DNA from: Streptomyces sp. NBC_00271
GTDB taxonomy: Bacteria > Actinomycetota > Actinomycetes > Streptomycetales > Streptomycetaceae
DNA length: 64,000 bases
Assembly: GCF_036178845.1 (NCBI RefSeq)
Contig: NZ_CP108070.1
Span: forward strand, 4,650,001-4,714,000
Reading direction: 5' to 3'
Position numbers and translations under genes: made by a program. Below, piece by piece: positions 48,536 through 57,121 of the stretch. Positions within the stretch are counted from its first letter, which is position 1. Each line of letters opens with the position of its first letter. A model generated the notes under the pieces. The model did no database searches, was not told where the DNA came from, and worked only from the letters and a program-made list of their open reading frames with translations.

Positions 48536-48584
48536 GCCGCCCGGGCAGCGCGACGCGGACGACCTCCGCGCGCCGCCGGGCGGC
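48536..48584 (+). terminator. Hairpin between the permease fusion and ribokinase genes
   Basis: A 9-bp stem (GCCGCCCGG with CCGGGCGGC) has an inner GC-rich stem. It probably trims downstream transcription rather than ending it, since rbsK and rbsD belong to the operon. Confidence 0.5.
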
Positions 48585-48625
48585 TCGCCCTGTTGCTTCG
48601 ACTCACCTTCATAGGGAGAAAGTTC

Positions 48626-49525
48626 ATGTACGACTACGACCTGCTGGTCGTGGGTTCGGCCAACGCCGACCTGGTGATCGGCGTCGAGCGGCGGCCCGCG
48701 GCCGGCGAGACGGTGCTCGGCTCCGACCTCGTCGTCCACCCGGGCGGCAAGGGCGCCAACCAGGCGGTCGCCGCCGGCCGCCTCGGAGCCCGTACGGCGC
48801 TGCTGGCCCGGGTCGGCGACGACGCGCACGGGCGGCTGCTGCTCGACTCGCAGCGGGCGGCCGGGGTCGACACGGCGGGCGTGCTCGTCGGCGGGGCGCC
48901 GACCGGGGTCGCGCTCATCACGGTGGATCCCTCCGGGGACAACAGCATCGTGGTCTCGCCCGGTGCCAACGGCCGCCTCACGCCCGAGGACGTACGGTCC
49001 GCCGGAAACCTCCTGGCGGCCTCCCGTGTGGTCTCGGCGCAGCTGGAGATCCCGTTGGAGACGGTCGTGGAGGTCGTACGGAATCTCGCTCCCGGCAGCC
49101 GTTTCGTACTGAACCCGTCGCCGCCGCGCGCGCTGCCCGCCGAGGTGCTCGCGGCCTGCGATCCGCTGATCGTGAACGAGCACGAGGCGCGGGTGATCGT
49201 CGGCACGGATCTCGGGGACTCCCCGGAGGACTGGGCGTCCGCCCTGCTCGCCCTCGGCCCGCGCTCGGTGGTGATCACGCTGGGCGCGCGGGGCGCGCTG
49301 GTGGCCTCCGCCGAGGGCGCCGCGCGGGTGCCGTCGGTGAAGGTGGAGACGGTGGACACGACGGGCGCGGGGGACGCGTTCACGGCGGCGCTGGCGTGGC
49401 GGCTCGGGCTCGACGAGCCGCTCGCCGAGGCGGCCGCGTACGCCGCCCGCGTCGGTGCCGTGGCGGTCACCCGCGCCGGCGCGCAGGAGTCCTTCCCGAC
49501 GGCGGAGGAGGTCGCGTCGCTGTGA
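48626..49525 (+). CDS. rbsK: Ribokinase
   Basis: A 299-residue PfkB kinase that phosphorylates ribose. It has VVGSANADLVIGVERRPAAG, the HPGGKGANQAVAAGRLG substrate motif and the DTTGAGDAFTAALAWRLG catalytic motif. ATG 48626 follows AGGGAGAA; a start 11 codons upstream is spurious. It overlaps rbsD by GTGA. Confidence 0.95.
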   Translation: MYDYDLLVVGSANADLVIGVERRPAAGETVLGSDLVVHPGGKGANQAVAAGRLGARTALLARVGDDAHGRLLLDSQRAAGVDTAGVLVGGAPTGVALITVDPSGDNSIVVSPGANGRLTPEDVRSAGNLLAASRVVSAQLEIPLETVVEVVRNLAPGSRFVLNPSPPRALPAEVLAACDPLIVNEHEARVIVGTDLGDSPEDWASALLALGPRSVVITLGARGALVASAEGAARVPSVKVETVDTTGAGDAFTAALAWRLGLDEPLAEAAAYAARVGAVAVTRAGAQESFPTAEEVASL

Positions 49526-49911
49526 AGAAGGCCGGAATCCTGAACCGCCATCTCTCGGGCGCGCTGGCCGAGCTGGGCCACGGGGACGGGGTGCTCGTCT
49601 GCGATGCCGGGATGCCCATCCCCGCCGGTCCGCGCGTCGTGGACCTGGCCTTCCGGGCCGGGGTGCCGTCCTTCGCCGAGGTGCTCGACGGACTGCTGGA
49701 GGAACTCGTGGTGGAGGGCGCCACGGCCGCGCACGAGGTCCGCGGGACGAACCCGGAGGCGACGGCCCTGCTGGACGCCCGTTTCCCCACCCTGTCGACG
49801 GTCCCCCACGAGGAACTGAAGTCACTGTCGGCGGGCGCGAAGCTGATCGTCCGCACGGGAGAGGCACGGCCGTACGCGAACGTGCTGCTGCGGTGCGGGG
49901 TGTTCTTCTAG
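49522..49911 (+). CDS. rbsD: D-ribose pyranase
   Basis: A 129-residue protein that interconverts pyranose and furanose forms of ribose before phosphorylation. It has the RbsD start KKAGILNRHLSGALAELGHG (catalytic His), DAGMPIP and a C-terminal GEARPYANVLLRCGVFF. The GTG start overlaps the rbsK stop. It ends the operon, followed by a terminator. Confidence 0.95.
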   Translation: MKKAGILNRHLSGALAELGHGDGVLVCDAGMPIPAGPRVVDLAFRAGVPSFAEVLDGLLEELVVEGATAAHEVRGTNPEATALLDARFPTLSTVPHEELKSLSAGAKLIVRTGEARPYANVLLRCGVFF

Positions 49912-49951
49912 CCCGGTGTGCGACAGGTTCGGCCCGGTGCCCAACATGCTT

Positions 49952-49983
49952 CGAGGGGCCCGGTCCGTCGACCAGGCCCCTCG
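49952..49983 (+). terminator. Terminator of the ribose operon
   Basis: A 9-bp perfect stem (CGAGGGGCC with GGCCCCTCG) and a 14-nt loop are followed by a short T-run. Confidence 0.75.
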
Positions 49984-50116
49984 GATTTCCCCTCCAACAT
50001 CAGAACCCCCGCGATCCCCCCAGATCCCCCTCCAGAAGTCCTGATGCCAAGTACGACACGCGGGGTGGGGGAAGGGTTGCACGGCCTTCCGAGATTCTTT
50101 CGGGATGCTTTCCGGC

Positions 50117-50503
50117 ATGAGTGAATCCGCTTCCTCCTTCGAGGACGACGTGCTCGGTGAACTGGGCGACGACAGGCTCCAAGAGATCGCGGGGCTGCTG
50201 GGGACCGACACGGCGGGCGCCCAGGAGGTGGTCGGAACCACGGTCTCGGCACTCGCCGGCCCCGTACAGGAGGAGGCCGCGGCGGCGCCCGAGGAGGAGG
50301 CCCCGCTCCAGGGCGTGTCCACCCTGGGCGGGTTCGCCACCGGCGGTCTGATGGCCGGGGTGCTGGCCAAGGTGAGCAAGCCGGTCGCGAACGCCGTCGC
50401 CAAGAAGACGGGCATCCCGGCGGCCACGGTCACCCGTGTCATCGAGATGCTCGTCCCGGTCGTACTGACGGTCCTCAGCAAGCGGGCGGCACGCAAGAAG
50501 TGA
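50117..50503 (+). CDS. DUF937-family protein
   Basis: A 128-residue protein. Its N-terminal half resembles DUF937/YidB-like proteins (DRLQEIAGLLGTDTAGAQEV). A Glu/Ala-rich linker and a Gly-rich segment (GGFATGGLMAGVLAKVSKPV) follow, and the C-terminal MLVPVVLTVLSKRAARKK is hydrophobic then basic. Function is unknown. ATG 50117 is preferred over ATG 50105 because a GGGA site is better spaced. It is convergent with the gene at 50532. Confidence 0.72.
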   Translation: MSESASSFEDDVLGELGDDRLQEIAGLLGTDTAGAQEVVGTTVSALAGPVQEEAAAAPEEEAPLQGVSTLGGFATGGLMAGVLAKVSKPVANAVAKKTGIPAATVTRVIEMLVPVVLTVLSKRAARKK

Positions 50504-50531
50504 CCAAGAGGTGACAGCGGCCGCCGACGGG

Positions 50532-51362
50532 CTACCCCGCGTGCTCCACGAATCGCGCCGCCGTCTCCGCCAGCACCTCGCGCCCGTCTCGCGCCCACAG
50601 CTCGTCGTTGAACAGTTCGACCTCGATGGGGCCGGAGTAGCCCGCCGCCTCGACGTACGAGCGCCACTCCCGCATGTCGATCGAACCGTCGCCGATCTGG
50701 CCACGACCGTTGAGGACGCCCTCGGGCAGCGGGGTGGTCCAGTCGGCGAGTTGGAAGGTGTGGATGCGGCCCGCCGCGCCCGCGCGGGCGATCTGGGCGG
50801 GGGCGGTGTCGTCCCACCAGATGTGGTACGTGTCGACGGTGACGCCCACCTGGTCCGCGGGGAAGCGTTCCGCGAGGTCCAGGGCCTGGGCGAGGGTGGA
50901 GACGACGCAGCGGTCGGCGGCGTACATCGGGTGGAGGGGCTCGATGGCCAGGCGTACGCCCCGCTCGGCGGCGTACGGGCCCAGCTCCCCCAGCGCGTCA
51001 ACGATCCGCTCCCGCGCGCCGTGCAGGTCCTTCGAACCGGCCGGCAGCCCCCCGGAGACCAGGACCAGGGTGTCGGTGCCGAGGGTCGCGGCCTCGTCGA
51101 CGGCCGCGCGGTTGTCGTCCAGGGCGCGGGCCCGCTCCCGCGGGTCGATCGCCGTGAAGAAGCCGCCACGGCAGAGCGTGGTGACCGCCAGACCGGCGTC
51201 GCGGACGAGTTTGGCGGTGGCGTCGAGGCCGTACGACTGGACGGGTTCACGCCAGAGTCCGACGCCCGGGATCCCCAGCTCGAGGCAGGACTCGACCAGT
51301 TCGGGCATCGACAGCTGCTTGACCGTCATCTGGTTGATGGAGAAACGGGCGAGGCCGGTCAT
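50532..51362 (-). CDS. Sugar phosphate isomerase/epimerase (TIM-barrel), third gene of a sugar cassette
   Basis: A 276-residue AP-endonuclease-2 fold protein. Putative metal ligands lie in LAIEPLHPMYAADRCV, VDTYHIWWDD, FQLADW and IEVELFNDELW. The start at ATG 51362 overlaps the stop of the DUF993 gene (ATGA); the longer upstream frame is spurious. Proteins of this family isomerise or epimerise keto sugars. In this cassette it probably acts on the product of the oxidoreductase. The substrate is unknown. Confidence 0.85.
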   Translation of the reverse strand: MTGLARFSINQMTVKQLSMPELVESCLELGIPGVGLWREPVQSYGLDATAKLVRDAGLAVTTLCRGGFFTAIDPRERARALDDNRAAVDEAATLGTDTLVLVSGGLPAGSKDLHGARERIVDALGELGPYAAERGVRLAIEPLHPMYAADRCVVSTLAQALDLAERFPADQVGVTVDTYHIWWDDTAPAQIARAGAAGRIHTFQLADWTTPLPEGVLNGRGQIGDGSIDMREWRSYVEAAGYSGPIEVELFNDELWARDGREVLAETAARFVEHAG

Positions 51363-52513
51363 GAGGTCACTCCGTACAGGGCCAGCAGAGTCTTCATCCG
51401 GGTCTCGGCGAGCTCCGGGTTCGGGAACAGGCCCAGGGTGTCCGCCAGCTCGTACGCCCGCGCGAAGTGCGGCAGCGAGCGGGCCGACTGCAGCCCGCCG
51501 ACCATGGTGAAGTGTTCCTGGTGCCCGGCCAGCCACGCCAGCAGGACGACGCCCGTCTTGTAGAACCGGGTCGGGGGCTGGAAGAGGTGGCGGGAGAGCT
51601 CGACGGTGGGGTCGAGGAGTTCGCGAAAGCCCTTCGCGTCGCCCGTGTCGAGCACCCGCACCGCCTCCGCCGCGAGCGGACCCAGCGGATCGAAGATGCC
51701 GAGCAGTGCGTGGCTGAAGCCCTGCTCGTCGCCCGCGATCAGCTCGGGGTAGTTGAAGTCGTCACCCGTGTAGCAGCGGACGCCCTGCGGCAGGCGGCGG
51801 CGCAGGGCGACCTCGCGCTGGGCGTCGAGGAGGGAGACCTTGATGCCGTCGACCTTGTCCGGGTGGGCGGCGATGACCTCCAGGAACACGTCCGTGGCCG
51901 CGTCCAGGTCGCCCGATCCCCAGTAGCCCTCCAGGGCGGGGTCGAACATGGGGCCGAGCCAGTGCAGGATCACGGGCTCGGCCGCCTGGCGGAGCAGATG
52001 CCCGTAGACCTCCAGGTAGTCCTCGGGCCCCTTCGCGGTCGCCGCCAGCGCCCGGGAGGCCATGAGGATGGCCTGCGCCCCCGACTCCTCGACGAGGGCG
52101 AGCTGCTCCTCGTACGCCGTCCGCACCTCTTCCAGGGATGCCGGACCGGCGAGCTGATCGGTACCGACACCGCACGCGATACGGCCCCCGACCGCCTTCG
52201 CCTCCGCCGCGGACCGGCGGATGAGTTCGGCCGCGCCCGCCCAGTCCAGGCCCATCCCGCGCTGCGCGGTGTCCATCGCCTCGGCGACGCCGAGCCCGTG
52301 GGACCACAGATGGCGGCGGAAGGCGAGGGTGGCGTCCCAGTCGACGGCGGCGGCCGAGTCGGGCGAGACGTCCGCGAACGGGTCGGCGACGACGTGCGCG
52401 GCCGAGAAGACCGTACGGGAGGTGAAGGGCGCGCCGGTGGTGAGGGCGAGCGGGACGGCACGCGGCTCATAGGCCCTCAACGCGCCGTTCGTGTCGGGCA
52501 GCCGAAGGGTCAC
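51359..52513 (-). CDS. DUF993 / dihydrodipicolinate synthase-like aldolase family protein
   Basis: A 384-residue protein I recognise as DUF993, a divergent branch of the DapA-like Schiff-base aldolases. Visible segments include LALTTGAPFTSRTVFSAAHV, ILMASRALAATAKGPEDYLE, VDGIKVSLLDAQREVALRRR (a Lys placed like the Schiff-base Lys) and YTGDDFNYPELIAGDEQGFS. GTG 52513 overlaps the oxidoreductase stop by GTGA, and its own stop overlaps the isomerase start. By analogy it would cleave or dehydrate a keto acid. No reaction has been assigned that I know of. Confidence 0.8.
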   Translation of the reverse strand: MTLRLPDTNGALRAYEPRAVPLALTTGAPFTSRTVFSAAHVVADPFADVSPDSAAAVDWDATLAFRRHLWSHGLGVAEAMDTAQRGMGLDWAGAAELIRRSAAEAKAVGGRIACGVGTDQLAGPASLEEVRTAYEEQLALVEESGAQAILMASRALAATAKGPEDYLEVYGHLLRQAAEPVILHWLGPMFDPALEGYWGSGDLDAATDVFLEVIAAHPDKVDGIKVSLLDAQREVALRRRLPQGVRCYTGDDFNYPELIAGDEQGFSHALLGIFDPLGPLAAEAVRVLDTGDAKGFRELLDPTVELSRHLFQPPTRFYKTGVVLLAWLAGHQEHFTMVGGLQSARSLPHFARAYELADTLGLFPNPELAETRMKTLLALYGVTS

Positions 52514-53661
52514 AGCGAGATCTCCGGTACGTCGAGACGGCGGCCCTCGGCCGAGGACTTCAGCCCCAGTTCGGCGAGCTGGACGCCGCGGGCGCCGGCG
52601 AGGAGGTCCCAGTGATAGGGCGCGTCGGCGTACACATGCCGCAGGAACAGCTCCCACTGCGCCTTGAAACCGTTGTCGAACTCGGCGTTGTCGGGGATCT
52701 CCTGCCACTGGTCGCGGAAGGAGTAGGTGGCCGGGATGTCCGGGTTCCAGACCGGCTTGGGGGTCGCCGAGCGGTGCTGGACGCGGCAGTTGCGCAGCCC
52801 GGCGACGGCCGACCCCTCCGTCCCGTCGACCTGGAACTCGACCAGCTCGTCGCGGTTGACGCGCACCGCCCAGGAGGAGTTGATCTGGGCGATGGCGCCG
52901 CCCTCCAGTTCGAAGACGCCGTACGCGGCGTCGTCGGCCGTGGCGTCGTACGGCTTGTCCTGCTCGTCCCAGCGCTGCGGGATGTGGGTGGCGGTGAGCG
53001 CCTGGACGGAGGTGACCCGGCCGAACAGCTCGTGGAGCACGTACTCCCAGTGCGGGAACATGTCGACGACGATGCCGCCGCCGTCCTCCGCGCGATAGTT
53101 CCAGGAGGGCCGCTGGGCGCTCTGCCAGTCGCCCTCGAAGACCCAGTACCCGAACTCCCCGCGGATGGACAGGATCCGCCCGAAGAAGCCCCCGTCGATG
53201 AGCCGCTTGAGTTTCAGCAGCCCCGGGAGGAAGAGCTTGTCCTGCACGACCCCGTGCTTGATGCCCTTCTCGTGGGCGAGGCGGGCCAGCTCCAGGGCGC
53301 CGTCGAGGCCGGTGGCGGTGGGCTTCTCGGTGTAGATGTGCTTGCCCGCCGCGATGGCCTTCTTGATGGCCTCCTCCCGGGCGGAGGTCACCTGGGCGTC
53401 GAAGTAGATCTCCACGGTCGGGTCGGCGAGGACCTCGTCCACGTCCGTCGACCAGTGCTCCAGGCCGTGCTGCTCGGCGAGCGCCTTCAGCGCGTGCTCG
53501 CGACGGCCGAGGAGGACCGGCTCGGGCCACAGCACCGTGCCGTCGCCGAGGTCGAGGCCGCCCTGGTCGCGCAGGGCGAGAATCGAGCGGACGAGGTGCT
53601 GGCGGTAGCCCATGCGCCCCGTCACGCCGTTCAGGGCGATTCGCACCGTCTTGCGTGTCAC
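52510..53661 (-). CDS. Gfo/Idh/MocA-family oxidoreductase, first gene of a sugar cassette
   Basis: A 383-residue NAD(P)-dependent dehydrogenase. The N-terminal Rossmann motif is IALNGVTGRMGYRQHL, an atypical GxxGRMG form reminiscent of dihydrodipicolinate reductase. YTEKPTATGLDGALELARLA is the conserved EKP motif, and the C-terminal domain has DGGGIVVDMFPHWEYVLHEL. Members oxidise or reduce sugars and cyclitols. GTG 53661 follows GAAGGGAA. It heads a coupled operon with DUF993 and an isomerase, under a LacI-type site. Confidence 0.88.
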   Translation of the reverse strand: MTRKTVRIALNGVTGRMGYRQHLVRSILALRDQGGLDLGDGTVLWPEPVLLGRREHALKALAEQHGLEHWSTDVDEVLADPTVEIYFDAQVTSAREEAIKKAIAAGKHIYTEKPTATGLDGALELARLAHEKGIKHGVVQDKLFLPGLLKLKRLIDGGFFGRILSIRGEFGYWVFEGDWQSAQRPSWNYRAEDGGGIVVDMFPHWEYVLHELFGRVTSVQALTATHIPQRWDEQDKPYDATADDAAYGVFELEGGAIAQINSSWAVRVNRDELVEFQVDGTEGSAVAGLRNCRVQHRSATPKPVWNPDIPATYSFRDQWQEIPDNAEFDNGFKAQWELFLRHVYADAPYHWDLLAGARGVQLAELGLKSSAEGRRLDVPEISL

Positions 53662-53717
53662 GTGATTCCCTTCGTACGCGGGTTCCGCGCCGCGTACGCC
53701 CCACTGGTGAACGTGAC

Positions 53718-53731
53718 AGCAAGCGCTTTCT
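53718..53731. promoter_or_regulatory. LacI-type operator between the sugar cassette and its regulator
   Basis: AGCAAGCGCTTTCT is symmetric at 12 of 14 positions around AAGCGCTT, a typical LacI-family operator with central CG. It lies about 60 bp upstream of the oxidoreductase start. The divergent LacI gene at 53975 is the natural ligand. Confidence 0.85.
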
Positions 53732-53837
53732 ACACAAGAAGAAGTTAGCCTCTGTCGAGCCGATTGGACAAGACCATACGGACGACGAGATGTTCGACCG
53801 TCCGGACGGCTGGACGTAGGGGGCGTGGCACGGTCGG

Positions 53838-53978
53838 ATGGAGCACTACGAGCAATACGCGCAATACGAGCACGACAGGTACGACGAGCACGACGGGTAC
53901 GGCAGGCCAAAGAGCACAGCGAGCACGAGAAGCACGATGAGGTGCTACGAGATGCGTGACCGGAGGACGACGAGATGA
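53838..53978 (+). CDS. Possible 46-residue leader ORF coupled to the LacI gene
   Basis: An ATG at 53838 opens a 46-codon frame rich in Tyr, Glu, His and Asp (MEHYEQYAQYEHDRYDEHDG...) that stops at TGA overlapping the LacI start by ATGA. The DNA is an imperfect repeat of TACGAGCAC-like words. No clear ribosome-binding site is present. It may be a coupling peptide or a chance frame in repetitive DNA. Confidence 0.35.
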   Translation: MEHYEQYAQYEHDRYDEHDGYGRPKSTASTRSTMRCYEMRDRRTTR

Positions 53979-55024
53979 CCGTGACCCTGGCGGACGTGGC
54001 GGCGCGTGCGCAGGTCTCGCCCGCGACCGTGTCCCGGGTGCTGAACGGGAACTATCCCGTCGCGGCGTCCACGCGCGAGCGGGTGCTGCGCGCGGTGGAC
54101 GACCTGGACTACGTACTGAACGGGCCCGCGAGTTCGCTGGCCGCCGCCACCTCCGACCTGGTCGGCATCCTGGTGAACGACATCGCCGACCCCTTCTTCG
54201 GAATCATGGCGGCCGCGATCCAGTCGGAGATCGGCGGGCCCGGTGGACGTGCGGGCGGCGAACGGCTCGGGGTCGTGTGCAACACCGGCGGCTCCCCGGA
54301 GCGTGAGCTGACCTACCTCACGCTCCTTCAGCGCCAGCGCGCCGCCGCGGTCGTCCTGACGGGCGGCGCCGTCGAGGACGCGCCGCACGCGGCGGCGGTC
54401 GCGGCGAAGCTGCGCAAGCTCGGGGACGCGGGGACCCAGGTGGTCCTGTGCGGACGGCCGCCCGCGCCCGACGCCCCCGAGGCGATCGCGCTCACCTTCG
54501 ACAACCGGGGCGGCGGACAGCAGCTCACCGAGCATCTGATCGGGCTCGGCCACCGCAGGCTCGGCTACATCGCGGGCCCTGAGGAGCGGACGACGACCCG
54601 GCACCGCCTCGAGGGGCACCGCGCCGCGCTCGCCGCGCACGACATCGAGGACGATCCGCGCCGCACGGTGCACGGGCGCTACGACCGTCGCGCCGGGTAC
54701 GAGGCGACCCTCGAACTCCTGCGCCGTGACCCGTCGTTGACGGCTGTCGTCGCCGCCAACGACACCGTCGCCCTCGGTGCGTGTGCCGCGCTGCGGGAGG
54801 CGGGACTGCGTATCCCCGACGACGTGTCCGTCGTCGGCTTCGACGACCTTCCCTTCAGTATCGATGCCGTCCCCGCGCTCACGACGGTGCGGTTGCCGCT
54901 GTCGGAGGCGGGGGCCCGGGCCGGGCGTATCGCGATGGGGCGTGAGGAGCCGCCGCCGGGTGGGATCGCGACGGTGCGGGGGGAGTTGATGGTGCGGGGG
55001 TCCACGGGGGTGCCGCGGGTCTGA
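53975..55024 (+). CDS. LacI-family repressor of the adjacent sugar cassette
   Basis: A 349-residue regulator. The helix-turn-helix is TLADVAARAQVSPATVSRVL, followed by an atypical hinge (DLDYVLNGPASSLAAATSDL) and a sugar-binding-like sensor (GLGHRRLGYIAGPEERTTTR, VVAANDTVALGACAALREAG, VVGFDDLPFSIDAVPALTTV). It is divergent from the Gfo/Idh operon with a LacI-type site between them, which links it to that pathway. No good ribosome-binding site precedes ATG 53975; coupling to the small frame upstream is possible. Confidence 0.9.
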   Translation: MTVTLADVAARAQVSPATVSRVLNGNYPVAASTRERVLRAVDDLDYVLNGPASSLAAATSDLVGILVNDIADPFFGIMAAAIQSEIGGPGGRAGGERLGVVCNTGGSPERELTYLTLLQRQRAAAVVLTGGAVEDAPHAAAVAAKLRKLGDAGTQVVLCGRPPAPDAPEAIALTFDNRGGGQQLTEHLIGLGHRRLGYIAGPEERTTTRHRLEGHRAALAAHDIEDDPRRTVHGRYDRRAGYEATLELLRRDPSLTAVVAANDTVALGACAALREAGLRIPDDVSVVGFDDLPFSIDAVPALTTVRLPLSEAGARAGRIAMGREEPPPGGIATVRGELMVRGSTGVPRV

Positions 55025-55036
55025 ACGTGGGGTTTT

Positions 55037-55180
55037 CGCCCCCGCCGCCCCTACCCGTCCCATTCCTACCTGGGGGCTCCGCCCCCAGACCCCCGGGGCG
55101 GGTTCTTCGGGTGCGGGTGAGTGGGGGCTGGGCGCGCAGTTCCCCGCGCCCCTGGTGGGGGGCGGGGCTGCGCCCCTGCC
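55037..55180 (+). repeat. Dispersed Streptomyces intergenic repeat, copy 2
   Basis: It starts CGCCCCCGCCGCCCCTACCC like the copy at 40346, has a GGGGGCTCCGCCCCC hairpin and ends with CAGTTCCCCGCGCCCCTGG. It directly follows the LacI gene and probably acts as its terminator. The rest of the gap to 55357 shows no gene. Confidence 0.8.
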
Positions 55181-55357
55181 CCCCACCCCCTACTCACCCG
55201 CAGCCGGGGGCGCACGGGAGGGGGCGTGGCGGTGCGTCGCAAGCGCGTCGCTTACGTTCGGATCGAGCAGCGGGTCGCTTGCCCGGTCCACGTCTGATCC
55301 GGCGGCGACGGGCTCGACGTACCGGCACGGCCCCGACCCACCCACCGGGGCCCGCGA

Positions 55358-56785
55358 TCACACGTGCGGGCGGTGGCCCTTCTCCTGTCGGGGGAACGAC
55401 TGGTCGGCACCGGGAAGCGTCGGCTTCGGAAGGGTCGCGACCTCCTCCTTCGCCTTCTCCAGCTGCTCCGCCGTGTCGTCCGGCAGCCGCGGCGGACGCG
55501 GACGCCCCTGCGAGAAGCGGAACGCCGACGTGAAGTCACCGAACGTCGACCGCCGCCAGTCACTGACGTTGGGCTCCTCGACCCCCGTGAAGCGCTCGAG
55601 GAACTGCAGCGCCGAGGTGTGGTCGAAGGCCTCCGAGGCCACCCAACCCCCTACCGTCCATGGCGAGACGATGATCGCGGGGACTCGGAAGCCGCCTCCG
55701 ATCGGCAGTCCCTGGACGAACTCGTCCGGCGTACCCGCCGGAGGCGTCGGCGGCGGTACGTGGTCGAACAGGCCGTCGTTCTCGTCGTAGTTCAGGATGA
55801 ACGCGGTCTTCCGCCACACCTTCGGGTTGGAGGCGATCGCCTCGATCTTCGACGCGACGAAATCGGCGCCCGCGGCGGGCAGGTAGTCCGGGTGCTCGGA
55901 CTGGAAGCTCGTCGGCATGATCCACGACACGGCCGGCAGCCGGTCGTTGCGCGCGTCGTCCTCGAACGTGCCCTCCGGCTGCGGGCGTACCCCACGCTCG
56001 TACAGGTCGGACCCCGGCGCCGCCGCGCGGAAGCTCGCGAACTGCTCCAGCATGTTGCAGCCGTAGTCGTCGTCCTGCTGGTACACCTTCCAGCTGACCC
56101 CGGCCGCCTGCAGCCGCTCCGCGTACGTCGTCCACCGGTACGGCGTCGGCGCCTTGTTCACGAGGACCGGGCCGCCCCGCGTGCCGCCGGGGTCGATCGT
56201 GCCGGTCATCCAGTACAGCCGGTTGGGCCAGGTCGGCCCGAACACCGAGCAGAAGTAGTGGTCGCAGATCGTGAAGGTCTCCGCCAGCGCGAACTGGAAC
56301 GGGATGTCCTCACGCGTGTAGTAGCCCATCACGTACGGCCCGTTGATCCCGTCCGCCTTGCGGTGCGCCGGCAGCCAGCGGTCCATCTTCCCGCCGTTCC
56401 ACGCGTCGTGCTGCACCGCCCACGCGTGGCTGGTGGACGGGATCGCCTGGGCGCTGGACGTGTGGGTGTCGAGGTGGAAGGGGAGCAGATAGCCCTTCGG
56501 GTTCACGGCGTCGGGCTGGTAGAACACCGACCGCCCGGTGTCGAGCTTCAGCGCGTGCGGGTCGGCGAAGCCGCGGACGCCGGACAGGGTGCCGAAGTAG
56601 TGGTCGAAGGACCGGTTCTCCTGCATCAGCATGACGACGTGCTCGATGTCGCGGAGCGAGCCGTGCTTCGGCGGCCCGGCCGCGACGGCCTTCTGGACGC
56701 TCGGCGGGAGGAGGGAGAGTGCCGCGGCGCCGCCCAGCGCGCCCGCGGCCGAACCCAGGAGTCTACGACGTGTCAACTCGGCCAT
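55358..56785 (-). CDS. Secreted phosphoesterase, phospholipase C type
   Basis: A 475-residue exported enzyme. A twin-arginine signal (LTRRRLLGSAAGALGGAAAL) precedes the bacterial phospholipase C/acid phosphatase family core: HVVMLMQENRSFDHYFGTL (metal-binding Glu/Asn), FGPTWPNRLYWMTGTID and FILNYDENDGLFDHVPPP (Asp/His). It lacks the C-terminal DUF756 domains of long phospholipases C and ends in a charged tail. It cleaves phosphate esters such as phospholipid head groups outside the cell. Confidence 0.92.
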   Translation of the reverse strand: MAELTRRRLLGSAAGALGGAAALSLLPPSVQKAVAAGPPKHGSLRDIEHVVMLMQENRSFDHYFGTLSGVRGFADPHALKLDTGRSVFYQPDAVNPKGYLLPFHLDTHTSSAQAIPSTSHAWAVQHDAWNGGKMDRWLPAHRKADGINGPYVMGYYTREDIPFQFALAETFTICDHYFCSVFGPTWPNRLYWMTGTIDPGGTRGGPVLVNKAPTPYRWTTYAERLQAAGVSWKVYQQDDDYGCNMLEQFASFRAAAPGSDLYERGVRPQPEGTFEDDARNDRLPAVSWIMPTSFQSEHPDYLPAAGADFVASKIEAIASNPKVWRKTAFILNYDENDGLFDHVPPPTPPAGTPDEFVQGLPIGGGFRVPAIIVSPWTVGGWVASEAFDHTSALQFLERFTGVEEPNVSDWRRSTFGDFTSAFRFSQGRPRPPRLPDDTAEQLEKAKEEVATLPKPTLPGADQSFPRQEKGHRPHV

Positions 56786-57025
56786 TGTTGCCCCTTCTTG
56801 AGACTTCGCCAGCTCTCCGGAGTCGAACGACGGCCCGCACGGGGGCGGGCCCGCCGCTTCACTCTCCTAGGGGCGACCGAGGGTTGGCAGAGGCGTGCGA
56901 TGAACTCGTGGCCAACGTGCGGAAAGGGGTTGGTCAAGTCATGAGCGGGGTTGCCGGGGAGTTACCCGACCGTTGCCCCCGCTTGGCCGAGGCCGTAGGC
57001 TCGACACATACCTCTGACTGAGTCA

Positions 57026-57065
57026 ACTATCAGGTCCGAGCAACCACTATCAGGTCCGAGCAGCC
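57026..57065 (+). repeat. Tandem 20-bp direct repeat upstream of the MarR-GNAT gene
   Basis: ACTATCAGGTCCGAGCAACC (57026-57045) is followed at once by a copy with one change (57046-57065). It lies about 60 bp before the start codon and could be a paired regulator site. The rest of 56786-57121 holds the divergent promoters; no gene is seen. Confidence 0.8.
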
Positions 57066-57121
57066 AAGGCCGCTGAGCCGGACCCGAACAACCAGCGCCG
57101 ACCATCCGGGGTTGAGTGATC

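Noticed and set aside
47060..49867. 935-codon minus-strand open frame opposite the ribose operon
   Set aside because: Shadow of rbsCB and rbsK. Composition is Arg/Gly/Asp-rich without domains, and the plus-strand genes are unmistakable.
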